Source of the DNA: Fibrobacter sp.
GTDB taxonomy: Bacteria; Fibrobacterota; Fibrobacteria; Fibrobacterales; Fibrobacteraceae
Reading direction: 5' to 3'
DNA length: 64,000 nt
Assembly: GCA_024398995.1 (NCBI GenBank)
Contig: JAKSIE010000005.1
Coordinates: forward strand, 35,730-99,729
Position 1 is the stretch's first letter. Every line of letters starts with the position of its first letter. The notes below the pieces were generated by a model. It searched no databases. It saw nothing but the letters and a program-made list of their open reading frames with translations, and was not told where the DNA came from. The translations under genes and the position numbers were made by a program. Positions 25,881 through 34,267 of this stretch are shown piece after piece.

Positions 25881-25917
25881 ACAACATCAACACTCAAACA
25901 ATCAGGGAGATTAAATC

Positions 25918-27567
25918 ATGAGTGAATTCGAAAACATCAATTTTGAGGCAAAGTCTCGTATCACTGGAGACGAAAACTCTTTCAGAAACGCTAAGGTCAA
26001 GGTGTTCGGCGTCGGCGGTGCCGGTGGTAACACTGTTAACCGTATGAAGCAGATGAATATTGAAGGCGTGGAATACTACGCTGTCAATACCGATATCATG
26101 GCTTTGGACATGAGCCTTGCTGATCACAAGATCGCCATCGGCGAAAAGACCACTAAGGGTCTGGGCGCCGGCATGGAACCGGAAAAGGCTTCCAAGGCTG
26201 TTGAAGAAAACATTGAAGAACTGAAGGAAGCCATGAAGGGCGCCGACATGGTGTTCGTGACTGCAGGTATGGGCGGTGGTACCGGTACCGGTGCAGCTCC
26301 CATCGTTGCAAGCGTGGCTCGCGAATTGGGTATTTTGACTGTTGGTGTTGTAACCAAGCCGTTCCGTTTCGAAGGTAACGCTCGTGCCAAGATTGCACAG
26401 GATGGTATCAAGAACCTCCGCGCAGCTGTAGACACCATCATCGTCGTTGAAAACAAGAAGCTCCTGACTCTTCTCCAGGGCACCAACGCCAAGGCTACCA
26501 TGCAGGAAGCCTTCAAGATGGCAGACGAAATCCTGGGTAACGCAGTCCAGAGCATTTGTAACATCATGTTCCACCACGGTTTGGTCCATGTTGACTTTGC
26601 TGATATCCGTAAGGTCATGCTTAAGGGCGGTAGCGCTCTCATGGGTACCGGTTTTGCTCAGGGTGAAAGCCGCGGCATCATGGCTGCAGACATGGCTCTC
26701 GCTTCTCCGCTCCTGGAAGATATCGACGTCAAGGGCGCATCCGGTGTGCTCATCAACGTGGCTCACGGTGAAAACTACTCTTTGATCGAACATAGCGAAG
26801 CTATGGAACACATTTACGAAAAGGTTGGTGAAGAAGGCGATCCGAACATCATCATCGGCGACATCACTATCCCGGAAATGGGCGACAAGGTTTGCATTAC
26901 CATTATCGCAACTGGTTGCGGTGGCACTGCTAAGGAACAGGCTCCGGCCGCACCCATGTTCAGCGCAGCTCAGACCATGCAACTCTCCGGCTTCGGCTCT
27001 ACCGCAATGCCTACAGCTCAGACTGCTGCAGTTCCCTCTATTGCAACTGCTCAGGCCGCAGCTCCTGCTGCACCCGCTGTTCAGCAGGCTACTCCGCGTC
27101 CCACTTCTTTGAACTTTGTTGCTCTGGCAACTCAGCAGATGCCCACAGCTCAGACCATGGCTCAGCCTGCAGCTCAGACTATGGCACAGCCCGCTGCTCC
27201 CGTGGCTCAGGCTATGGCACAGCCCGCTGCTCCCGTGGCTCAGGCTACTGTTCAGGAATTGCCGTCTCTCACCGATTCTCAGGTGATGCGCGCCGTTGAC
27301 GCAGCAATGTTCTCCAGCCCGGCCTTTGATGCAAAGGCTCCTGCAGAAGAATCTACCTTCCGTAGCTCTGAAACCTCTGAATTCTCTGCTGTTGCCGATG
27401 AAGATCGCTTCAACGATGGCCGCGGTGGCTTGGAAGTTCCGGCATACGTTCGTCAGCCTGTTTCTGCAGTCCATAAGGAAGAAGAAGAAGAATCCATCAA
27501 GCAGTCTGATGTGGACTACAGCATGCCCGCTTTCATGCGCATGTTCGGTGGAAAGGACAACTTCTAA
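25918..27567 (+). CDS. ftsZ: cell-division GTPase FtsZ
   Basis: 549 residues. GTPase part (about 20-335): GVGGAGGNTVNRM, tubulin signature GGGTGTGAAP (about 119-128), T7 loop VDFADIRKVM. The C-terminal linker (about 340-530) is unusually long and Ala/Gln/Pro-rich, with an exact 33-base tandem repeat. It ends in a conserved-looking peptide DYSMPAFMRMFG, comparable to the tail that binds FtsA and other partners. AGGGAG precedes the ATG. Last gene of the dcw operon; a strong terminator lies 134 bases downstream. Confidence 0.97.
   Translation: MSEFENINFEAKSRITGDENSFRNAKVKVFGVGGAGGNTVNRMKQMNIEGVEYYAVNTDIMALDMSLADHKIAIGEKTTKGLGAGMEPEKASKAVEENIEELKEAMKGADMVFVTAGMGGGTGTGAAPIVASVARELGILTVGVVTKPFRFEGNARAKIAQDGIKNLRAAVDTIIVVENKKLLTLLQGTNAKATMQEAFKMADEILGNAVQSICNIMFHHGLVHVDFADIRKVMLKGGSALMGTGFAQGESRGIMAADMALASPLLEDIDVKGASGVLINVAHGENYSLIEHSEAMEHIYEKVGEEGDPNIIIGDITIPEMGDKVCITIIATGCGGTAKEQAPAAPMFSAAQTMQLSGFGSTAMPTAQTAAVPSIATAQAAAPAAPAVQQATPRPTSLNFVALATQQMPTAQTMAQPAAQTMAQPAAPVAQAMAQPAAPVAQATVQELPSLTDSQVMRAVDAAMFSSPAFDAKAPAEESTFRSSETSEFSAVADEDRFNDGRGGLEVPAYVRQPVSAVHKEEEEESIKQSDVDYSMPAFMRMFGGKDNF
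27181..27246 (+). repeat. exact 33-base tandem repeat in the ftsZ linker
   Basis: Two identical head-to-tail 33-base units (27181-27213 and 27214-27246), each encoding MAQPAAPVAQA. The length is a multiple of three so the frame is kept; copy-number change would simply lengthen the disordered linker. Confidence 0.9.
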
Positions 27568-27603
27568 TCCAAAAATATCAAGACCATTTGGCTTAGTTTC
27601 CGG

Positions 27604-27632
27604 TTGCTTACTGAAATTTTTTCAGTAGGCAA
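27604..27632 (+). other. 12-bp hairpin just after ftsZ
   Basis: TTGCTTACTGAA pairs with TTCAGTAGGCAA (one G-U pair) around the loop ATTTT. It begins about 36 bases after the ftsZ stop and 70 bases before the operon terminator. No T-run follows, so it is more likely a 3'-UTR stability element or part of a structured RNA. Confidence 0.6.
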
Positions 27633-27668
27633 TGCCGAATGCGTCTTAAAAGGAACACACACACACAG

Positions 27669-27686
27669 AATGCGCGAGTGCGCATT
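27669..27686. other. second hairpin in the ftsZ 3' region
   Basis: AATGCGC (27669-27675) and GCGCATT (27680-27686) form a perfect 7-bp stem around GAGT. An upstream GAATGCG (27637) could compete for the same 3' arm, so two alternative folds are possible. Confidence 0.5.
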
Positions 27687-27700
27687 CAACACAACACAAG

Positions 27701-27740
27701 GAACTGCCTGGGTCTCCCTGCCTGGGCAGTTCTTTTTTTT
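27701..27740 (+). terminator. intrinsic terminator of the dcw operon
   Basis: GAACTGCC (27701-27708) pairs with GGCAGTTC (27725-27732), with further internal CCTGGG pairing possible, and eight T residues follow (27733-27740). Confidence 0.9.
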
Positions 27741-27780
27741 ACCGCTCGGCCACGGGCTCGGTAAATATTCATGTGACAGG

Positions 27781-27892
27781 CCTTGCTCTCGTCGCCACGG
27801 CTGATTAAGATCAGCCGCTTGCTCCTCACAATTACCGCTCGCTCTCGTTGCCGTACTTGATTAATATCAGGGGCTTGCTCCTAACATTTTTA
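27781..27892. repeat. two 56-base tandem imperfect repeats, each with a hairpin
   Basis: Units 27781-27836 and 27837-27892 agree at 40 of 56 positions without gaps. Both contain GCTCTCG, a GATTAA hairpin and GCTTGCTCCT. Unit 1 folds as CGGCTGAT-TAAG-ATCAGCCG (27798-27817, perfect). Unit 2 folds as CTTGAT-TAAT-ATCAGG (27856-27871, one G-U). A weaker third relative may start near 27741. The array ends 13 bases before the next gene. No coding potential is seen. Confidence 0.75.
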
Positions 27893-27905
27893 CTAAATTC
27901 GTTAT

Positions 27906-29552
27906 ATGAAGTTCTGTTCCGCAAAGAAAATGCTTTTGGGTGTTGCCGCGACGTTGCTTTCCGCGCCGTCCTTTGCTGCGGTGGTTCCGCCTGCAGTTTC
28001 TGTGGACAGTTCCGTTTCTGTGGAACAGTGGCGAAGCTCCCTTTGGCAGGATTCCTCCAAGTATAAAGGTTATGTTCAGATTGGTACGGATTTTAACTTC
28101 GGATTCAGTGGCGGTCCAACGGCTTCTGTCTTTGCTGCAGATACTGCCGATCGTTTCGGCTCCAACTGGCGAGGCCTGCAGATTCCCCTGGAAACCGCCC
28201 GCAATTACGAAGACCGTATTGAACCTTTCTTCACGTTGAGTTTCCGTGCAGGTTACAAGAATTTCCATTTCCTGTTGGAAGCTCCTCTCCGTAAGGATCT
28301 CGAGGCCTGGTACCAAAGCACTACAAAAACCAACTTGACGTACAAGCCCAGCGAGTTGGATATCAATGTTCCCTACAATGCCTACGGCCTTTGGAACAAT
28401 CCTGTGGGTTATGTGCAATTTGGCCGCTTCAAGGCCGACTGGACAACAACGCCTAACGATGTAACTTTTGGTGGAATTCCTTATCATGATGGTGTCCACT
28501 GGGCCTTCAACCCGGGAATTTTCCGCTACGACTTTATGCTCAGTTCCCTGAATGCCTGGTTGTACGGGGACGTGATGGAACATTCAACGGGCTGTCCAGA
28601 AAAAAATACGGAAGCCTATGCCCAGAAGTGTACGGAACCCGGCCAGCAGGTAGATAACCAGCGCAATCGAACCTATCCGGAAAATGTGAAAAATTTGGTG
28701 TACCATCGCTTTGGTATTGAAATGTCAAAGTTCTGGGCGTATGTCATTGAAACCAGTATGGTGGGTGGAAAATCTCTGGAATTTCGTTCCTTTAATCCCT
28801 TCATGTTCTGGCACGATAATTACGGCTCTGGCTATACCTCCGCGGCAACATCCTTCGAAGTTGGATTCAAGCCCATTCGCGGTGCTAAGTTCTATGGCCA
28901 GATCAACATGGAAGACTTGAACAGCCCAGTGGGTGAGGACAATGACTACGCCACAAGTCGTTCCATCATCAACTACATGGTTGGTTACACCCAGGAAATT
29001 CCGACAAAGAAATACGGCTCCTTTACCACCCGTTTTGATGTGGTTCTAACGGATCCGGCATCCAACAACAGTAAACTGCCCTTGCTTAAGTACACTGGTC
29101 GAAAACTGTACCGCAGTAACTATCGCGAACAGAAAGATAAAGACTACGCTGACGCCTATTTTGTAGACTATCCGGTGGGCTACCGCCGTGGTCCCGATGC
29201 CTTGGACTTGTGGCTGGATGTGAATTGGAAATACAAGACCCGTTCCGTGGATTTATCCTTGGCTTGGTTACGTCAGGGAGACAAGGAACTTTACTGTGTC
29301 GGTAATGGTGATTATTGCAGCAACTACAATGACGCTTTGAACACCAATGGGTCTACGTCAGGCGTAGAAGAAACTCAGTATGTTTTTGATGTCCTGTATA
29401 AGGAAAAGTTCAATAGCTGGTTTGAATACTACGTCGGTGGCGGATTCCGCATTTACGAGAATCTGGACCATGTCAAAGGGGAAAATGGTGCTGATGGCTG
29501 GGTCCGTGCAGGAATTAAACTGATTTTCAACCCTGTCGACTATCGTTTCTAA
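27906..29552 (+). CDS. predicted outer-membrane beta-barrel protein
   Basis: 548 residues. A signal peptide ([15 protein letters not shown], cleaved near residue 24) is followed by alternating aromatic/polar strands such as [13 protein letters not shown] and [12 protein letters not shown], and the protein ends in an aromatic residue (VDYRF), as barrel proteins do. No family is recognised. Function unknown; adhesion or transport at the outer membrane is possible. There is no Shine-Dalgarno before the ATG; TACTAAATT lies 6 bases upstream of it, so the mRNA may have a very short leader. Monocistronic by context. Confidence 0.7.
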   Translation: MKFCSAKKMLLGVAATLLSAPSFAAVVPPAVSVDSSVSVEQWRSSLWQDSSKYKGYVQIGTDFNFGFSGGPTASVFAADTADRFGSNWRGLQIPLETARNYEDRIEPFFTLSFRAGYKNFHFLLEAPLRKDLEAWYQSTTKTNLTYKPSELDINVPYNAYGLWNNPVGYVQFGRFKADWTTTPNDVTFGGIPYHDGVHWAFNPGIFRYDFMLSSLNAWLYGDVMEHSTGCPEKNTEAYAQKCTEPGQQVDNQRNRTYPENVKNLVYHRFGIEMSKFWAYVIETSMVGGKSLEFRSFNPFMFWHDNYGSGYTSAATSFEVGFKPIRGAKFYGQINMEDLNSPVGEDNDYATSRSIINYMVGYTQEIPTKKYGSFTTRFDVVLTDPASNNSKLPLLKYTGRKLYRSNYREQKDKDYADAYFVDYPVGYRRGPDALDLWLDVNWKYKTRSVDLSLAWLRQGDKELYCVGNGDYCSNYNDALNTNGSTSGVEETQYVFDVLYKEKFNSWFEYYVGGGFRIYENLDHVKGENGADGWVRAGIKLIFNPVDYRF

Positions 29553-29629
29553 TTTTACGAACAATTGCCCCCTTTGTGGGTGCTTTTCTTTTTGTTATCT
29601 TTGGAATATCATCAGATAGGAGTTTTATT

Positions 29630-30814
29630 ATGGCTGAAATCGGTACCCCCCTTAGCTCTAGTGCAACCAAGGTTCTTTTCTGCGGTGCAGGTGAACTGGG
29701 TAAGGAAGTTATCATCGAAATGATGCGTCTCGGCGTTGAAGTGGTTGCCGTGGATCGCTACGCCAATGCTCCTGGTATGCAGGTGGCTCACCGTTCCCAT
29801 GTGATCAACATGCTGGATGGTGCCGAACTGCGTCGCATTATTGAACTTGAAAAGCCCGACTACATCGTTCCGGAAGTGGAAGCTATCGCTACCGATACCC
29901 TGGTCCAGATGGAATCCGAAGGCTACACCGTGATTCCTACTGCAAAGGCCACCAAGCTGACCATGAACCGCGAAGGAATCCGCCGTCTTGCCGCCGAGGA
30001 TCTGGGCATCAAGACCAGCCCCTATAAGTTTGCAGACAACTTCGAAGACTTCAAGGCTGCCGTCAAGGAAATCGGTATTCCTTGCGTCATCAAGCCAGTG
30101 ATGAGCTCCTCTGGTCATGGCCAGAGCGTCATCAAGACCGAAGCCGACATCGAAAACTCCTGGAACATTTCCCAGAGCGAAGGCCGTACAGGTTCGGCTA
30201 GCCGCGTGATCATCGAAGGCTTTGTTCCCTTCGATTACGAAATCACCTTGCTTACCGTCCGTCATGTGGCTGGTACTTCCTTCCTCGCTCCCATCGGTCA
30301 CCATCAGGTAGGCGGCGACTATCAGGAATCCTGGCAGCCCCAGCCCATGAAGCCCGAGCTCCTGGAACAGGCCAAGGACATTGCCAAGAAGGTCACCGAC
30401 GCTCTCGGCGGTCGAGGAATCTTTGGCGTAGAACTGTTTGTCTGCAAGGACGAAGTCCTGTTCAGCGAAGTAAGCCCCAGACCCCACGACACCGGTATGG
30501 TGACACTCATCTCTCAGGATCTTTCTGAATTTGCACTCCACGCCCGCGCCATTCTCGGCCTGCCCATTCCCAACATTGCTTTCCACGGTGCAAGCGCCTC
30601 CAAGGCAATCGTTGTAGATGGTAACTCCACCCAGGTGAAGTTCAGCGGTCTGGAAGAAGTCCTTGCAGAACCGGATACCGGCCTTCGCCTGTTCGGTAAG
30701 CCGGAACTGAAGGGCCACCGCCGTATGGGCGTTCTTCTCGCTCGCCGCGATACCGTCGACGAAGCTCTCAAGACCGTCATGGAAATGAGAGAAAAAGTGA
30801 AGGTGACTCTGTAA
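29630..30814 (+). CDS. purT: formate-dependent phosphoribosylglycinamide formyltransferase PurT
   Basis: 394 residues from ATG 29630, with AGGAG upstream; the longer frame lacks a start site. ATP-grasp enzyme: [90 protein letters not shown]. It makes formylglycinamide ribotide from formate and ATP in purine synthesis, independent of folate; formate would be available in a fermenting cell. A possible promoter is TTGTGG-N16-TATCTT (29574-29601). The TAA stop is part of a perfect inverted repeat. Confidence 0.96.
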   Translation: MAEIGTPLSSSATKVLFCGAGELGKEVIIEMMRLGVEVVAVDRYANAPGMQVAHRSHVINMLDGAELRRIIELEKPDYIVPEVEAIATDTLVQMESEGYTVIPTAKATKLTMNREGIRRLAAEDLGIKTSPYKFADNFEDFKAAVKEIGIPCVIKPVMSSSGHGQSVIKTEADIENSWNISQSEGRTGSASRVIIEGFVPFDYEITLLTVRHVAGTSFLAPIGHHQVGGDYQESWQPQPMKPELLEQAKDIAKKVTDALGGRGIFGVELFVCKDEVLFSEVSPRPHDTGMVTLISQDLSEFALHARAILGLPIPNIAFHGASASKAIVVDGNSTQVKFSGLEEVLAEPDTGLRLFGKPELKGHRRMGVLLARRDTVDEALKTVMEMREKVKVTL

Positions 30815-30840
30815 TAAACGATTCAAAGAATCGTTTATTA
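30812..30840. repeat. perfect 13-bp inverted repeat spanning the purT stop
   Basis: TAATAAACGATTC (30812-30824) and GAATCGTTTATTA (30828-30840) are perfect complements around AAA. The purT stop codon is the first three bases. No T-run follows. It could be a cruciform, an mRNA end element or the edge of a small insertion. Confidence 0.8.
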
Positions 30841-30869
30841 CAATTATGATTTACAATTATGAATTATGA
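30840..30869. repeat. short AT-rich direct repeats
   Basis: ACAATTATGA occurs at 30840 and 30853, followed by ATTATGA at 30863. The tract reads as degenerate AATTATG 7-mers and sits between the inverted repeat and the purT terminator. Confidence 0.6.
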
Positions 30870-30872
30870 GAA

Positions 30873-30897
30873 GGCTCGGCATTGCCGAGCCTTTTTT
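30873..30897 (+). terminator. intrinsic terminator after purT
   Basis: GGCTCGGC (30873-30880) pairs perfectly with GCCGAGCC (30884-30891), 3-base loop, followed by six T residues. The reverse strand has only two T residues, so it serves the + strand. Confidence 0.9.
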
Positions 30898-30918
30898 GCA
30901 TTATCTCATACTTTTTAA

Positions 30919-30932
30919 ATCGTACATCGTAA
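30919..30932. repeat. heptamer pair
   Basis: ATCGTAC followed directly by ATCGTAA: a two-unit 7-mer repeat in the purT/HD-GYP convergent gap, of the same period as the tracts at 8096 and 30840. Too short to stand alone. Confidence 0.3.
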
Positions 30933-30957
30933 TTAAAGATCGCCCCTCCCTCGTTAT

Positions 30958-32649
30958 TTATTCTCCGCAGCTGTCGTAGAAATTTTCCAGTTCCTTGTGG
31001 CAGTTGATGAAGAACTTCTTCAGGGTCGGGTCGAAATGCGTGCCCATGGAACTTACGATAATATCGTAGGCTTCGGCGTAGCTCATGCGCTCCTTGTAGC
31101 AGCGGCGGCTGACTAAAGCGTCGTAAACATCTGCGATTGCCATGATGCGAGCTTCCAACGGAATCTGGTCACCCTTAAGGCCGCGAGGATAACCACTTCC
31201 GTCATAACGTTCGTGATGGTAGTTGGTGACATTCTTTGCGATAGTCACCAATTCCTGGGATTCCACGTCCTTTAAAAGATTTTCCACAATTGCAGCACCC
31301 TTTTCGGAGTGGGTCTTCATTACGTCAAATTCTTCGGAGGTGTACTTTCCGGTCTTGCGTAGGATGATGTCGTCCACAGCAATCTTGCCTAGGTCATGCA
31401 TGGGAGCGACCTTGATTACTGCATTGAAGAACTTATTCATGTTACGGAAAGCTTCGTCCTTCTTCATTTCGTTGATGAGGATCTTTACCACTTGGCTGGT
31501 GCGCTTGATGTGACCGCCAGTATTGCTGTCGCGGTTCTCCACCATGTTGGACATGCCGACAATCATCTGTTCCTGGATTGCCTGAATGTGGGAATCCTTG
31601 TTCTGGACATCGGTGGCCAAATCGTTATTGTACTTGTCAAGAAGCTTGATGTAACGCTGGACCTTGGTGTCGTCTTCGATGCGGAACAGAAATCCGCAGA
31701 CCTTGGAACCATGGTACAGGTGGCGCAGCACGCTCTTGTAGTGTTTGTTGCCGTACTGGAAGTAATCCACCTGGCAAAGGTCCTGGGGATTGAACTTTTC
31801 GATCAGGCGAATAAGAATACTTCCGAATTCGTCGGCTTCGCGGATCTTGGAGTCCACACGGAAAGTCTTCAGAACCGGGAAATAATGGGCGGCAATATCG
31901 TTGCAGCCGATATAGCTGCGGTTCTTGGATACAGACAGGTATGCGTTTTCGTTCTGGTATTCCAGGGTGTCGCGGATTGTACCTTCGATGTCGTACATGC
32001 CGATGCGGTGAATAATGCAAAGCATAATCAATTCAACGGCAATGTAAATGGCGGGCATGGCCATCATGTCGCAGCCCAATTCTCTAAAGATAAAGAAAGA
32101 GCCGATACTTAAGAAACCGATCGCTGCCAAGGCCTGTAGGTTGCGGTAGGAGAAGTTCCTCTTCTTGAGAAGGGAGTACACCAAAACGCAAATACCAGAA
32201 ATCAGGTAGATGAACAGCATGATGTTGAACAGGATGTGGGTCGGGCCAAATACGGGAACGAAATCCGTAACACCATTGCGCTGTACGAGGGTAATGCTCT
32301 TATAGAAGATGTCGCTGTAGCCTGCGGTAGCTGCAAAGCCTAGGATAATGGAACTAAATGCAAAAATGCTGAGACGAAGGGGCTTGGATATCTTGATGTT
32401 ACAGATAGTCAGCTCACCTAAAAAGAACAGGGGCGGAACAAAAACAGCGCCAACGTATGCAATCTTGTTTGCCAGGAGGGCTTCTTCAATGTTGCTTGAC
32501 AAGGCGAGAAACAGATGACCGGCCAACTGAATCGTCATAACGTAAAACATTGCTGTAAAGTAGGAGGTCGTTCTCTTGGAATTGATGACCATCAACAAGG
32601 CAATGTTTACAAACGAAATAATAAGGGCTGCAAGCAGATAATTAATCAC
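30958..32649 (-). CDS. membrane HD-GYP cyclic-di-GMP phosphodiesterase
   Basis: 563 residues. About seven N-terminal membrane helices (1-220) resemble the 7TM sensor module found ahead of histidine kinases. A divergent PAS-like segment (about 240-330) and a short coiled coil follow. The HD-GYP domain has HDLGK near residue 416, THSEKGA, HHERYDGSGYPRGLKG near 483 and IADVYDALVSRR. Such proteins hydrolyse c-di-GMP in response to a membrane or external signal, affecting adhesion or surface behaviour. Convergent with purT and not obviously in an operon; 74 bases separate it from rsmE. Confidence 0.92.
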   Translation of the reverse strand: MINYLLAALIISFVNIALLMVINSKRTTSYFTAMFYVMTIQLAGHLFLALSSNIEEALLANKIAYVGAVFVPPLFFLGELTICNIKISKPLRLSIFAFSSIILGFAATAGYSDIFYKSITLVQRNGVTDFVPVFGPTHILFNIMLFIYLISGICVLVYSLLKKRNFSYRNLQALAAIGFLSIGSFFIFRELGCDMMAMPAIYIAVELIMLCIIHRIGMYDIEGTIRDTLEYQNENAYLSVSKNRSYIGCNDIAAHYFPVLKTFRVDSKIREADEFGSILIRLIEKFNPQDLCQVDYFQYGNKHYKSVLRHLYHGSKVCGFLFRIEDDTKVQRYIKLLDKYNNDLATDVQNKDSHIQAIQEQMIVGMSNMVENRDSNTGGHIKRTSQVVKILINEMKKDEAFRNMNKFFNAVIKVAPMHDLGKIAVDDIILRKTGKYTSEEFDVMKTHSEKGAAIVENLLKDVESQELVTIAKNVTNYHHERYDGSGYPRGLKGDQIPLEARIMAIADVYDALVSRRCYKERMSYAEAYDIIVSSMGTHFDPTLKKFFINCHKELENFYDSCGE

Positions 32650-32723
32650 GAAAAACTCCTTAACCTCGTGAGAATACTACTACATAACTAAAATGAATAA
32701 TAGATAAAAAAGGCTGGGCGTAG

Positions 32724-33434
32724 TTAACAAACTATTTTTCCCAAGGCTATTATGGCGGCTGTTCTTGCCCTAAGACGGGTGTTGCCCAATTTCATGAGAT
32801 AAACCTTCCCGTTTTGGAAACTTTTGACGGCTTCGATTTCTGAGGGGGAAAATCCGCCTTCGGGGCCCACCAGCAATGTAGTTGTGGTGGTCAGGTCCTG
32901 TGCGCTGGGGGCCTGGTCGCCGTCCATGTCGCAAAGGACAAGGTCGCCAGCGTAGCTTTTCAACCATTCAGAAAATTCAATAGGGCCTTCCACCTGAGTG
33001 AGCCAGGGCTTCTTGGATTGCTTAAGACTTACCAGAGCCTTCAATTCGGCGCGGCGAACAGTCTTCTTCAGGTCGGAATTCTTGGGCTCCTGGGAGAAGT
33101 CTGTTCGCAGGAAAATAATCTTGTCAATTTCTGTCTGTGCTGCGTGGAAGACCACTTCTTCCAAGGCGTCGTCCTTAAGGCAGGCGATGGCCAGGGAAAC
33201 CTTGGGTCGTTCTGCGGAGACATTCTCAACCTTGTCCACCTGGACTTGGCATGCTTTTGCGTCTGCCTTGACGATGGTTCCGTCGGCATAATGGCCTAGA
33301 CCATCGGACAGCTGTAAAATGTCGCCTACGGTGGCTCGGCATACGCGAACAGCGTGGGTGCTCTCGTTTTCATCCAATTCCAGGATTCCGGTGGTAATAA
33401 GCGGACAATAGAAACGGCTGTCAGGTGTTTTCAT
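32724..33434 (-). CDS. rsmE: 16S rRNA (uracil(1498)-N3)-methyltransferase RsmE
   Basis: 236 residues, normal size. N-terminal PUA-like part (FYCPLI, ESTHAVRVCRATVGDILQLSDG) and a C-terminal SPOUT knot with LLVGPEGGFSPSEIEA and LGNTRLRARTAAIIALG, where the usual L.RET is RART. It methylates U1498 in the 30S subunit. Divergent from the HAD gene with only 35 bases between the two starts. Confidence 0.93.
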   Translation of the reverse strand: MKTPDSRFYCPLITTGILELDENESTHAVRVCRATVGDILQLSDGLGHYADGTIVKADAKACQVQVDKVENVSAERPKVSLAIACLKDDALEEVVFHAAQTEIDKIIFLRTDFSQEPKNSDLKKTVRRAELKALVSLKQSKKPWLTQVEGPIEFSEWLKSYAGDLVLCDMDGDQAPSAQDLTTTTTLLVGPEGGFSPSEIEAVKSFQNGKVYLMKLGNTRLRARTAAIIALGKIVC

Positions 33435-33469
33435 AATTATTAAAATAGAAATTTTCTAACTTTTCTGCT

Positions 33470-34267
33470 ATGACTCGTAAGCCGGTAAAAGCTGTTGTAT
33501 TTGATTTGGACGGAACCCTCTACCTAAGTGGTCGCCCCTACCCGAAAGCCGTAAAGACGGTGAACCGTGTGGCAACCCAGGTTCCGGTCTATTATCTCAG
33601 CAACAATACCAGCAAGTCCCCGGTGTTCTACGAAAACCGCTTGAAGGTCATGGGCCTGCCCCTCACCGATGAGGCCATTATCTCTGCCTTGTACCTTTCT
33701 CTGGACGCCATCCACGAAGAAGGCATCAAGAATGTTTTTTTCTTTGCAAATCCCGAAGTTACGGAATGGTTTGCCGCCCAGGATCCTAGCCTGAACTTGC
33801 ACCCTAGCGTTGCCGACACGGAACTGGTACTTATTGCATACCACAATTCCTTCGACTACCGGGAACTTTGCGAACTTAGCTTCCGCGTCCAGCGCAAGAT
33901 TCCCTTCTGGGTGACCCATACGGATTTTGTCTGTCCCGATGCCAACGGCCCCGTGCCAGATATTGGTAGCTTCATGGCCTTGCTCAAGACCGCCTACGGC
34001 GTGGAGCCTGAACGCAGCTTTGGCAAGCCCAATCCTGCCATGCTTTGCAATCTTTTGAAAAAGTATGACCCCGAAGAAATCCTCTTTGTAGGAGACCGCC
34101 TCTATACGGACTTTGAACTGGCAAAGCGCTCTGGCTGCCGCTTTGTTTTGCCTCTCTGTGGTGAAACAAAGCGCGAAGACCTTGAAAAACTGGACGTGAA
34201 GCCGGAATACGTGGTAGAAATGGTCAGCGATATTGACTTTGAAGGCTTTATCGAGGGCCGCTTATAA
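33470..34267 (+). CDS. HAD-superfamily phosphatase, NagD-like
   Basis: 265 residues. Motif I VVFDLDGTLYLSG (nucleophile Asp and DxDGT), motif II YLSNNTSKS, motif III Lys in FGKPNPAML and motif IV FVGDRLYTDFELAKRSG with the C2 cap inserted between II and III. This is the NagD/PGP type. The substrate is not readable. Its TAA overlaps the znuA ATG (TAATG), so it may be translated together with the zinc-uptake genes, but a functional link is inference. Confidence 0.88.
   Translation: MTRKPVKAVVFDLDGTLYLSGRPYPKAVKTVNRVATQVPVYYLSNNTSKSPVFYENRLKVMGLPLTDEAIISALYLSLDAIHEEGIKNVFFFANPEVTEWFAAQDPSLNLHPSVADTELVLIAYHNSFDYRELCELSFRVQRKIPFWVTHTDFVCPDANGPVPDIGSFMALLKTAYGVEPERSFGKPNPAMLCNLLKKYDPEEILFVGDRLYTDFELAKRSGCRFVLPLCGETKREDLEKLDVKPEYVVEMVSDIDFEGFIEGRL

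Noticed and set aside
27604..27804. 66-codon + strand frame after ftsZ
   Set aside because: It crosses three hairpins and the terminator and has no ribosome-binding site.
27568..27905. tRNA or 6S RNA gene after ftsZ
   Set aside because: No cloverleaf or CCA end is seen, and the hairpins do not form the long bubble-containing rod of 6S RNA. Kept only as an unassigned structured region.
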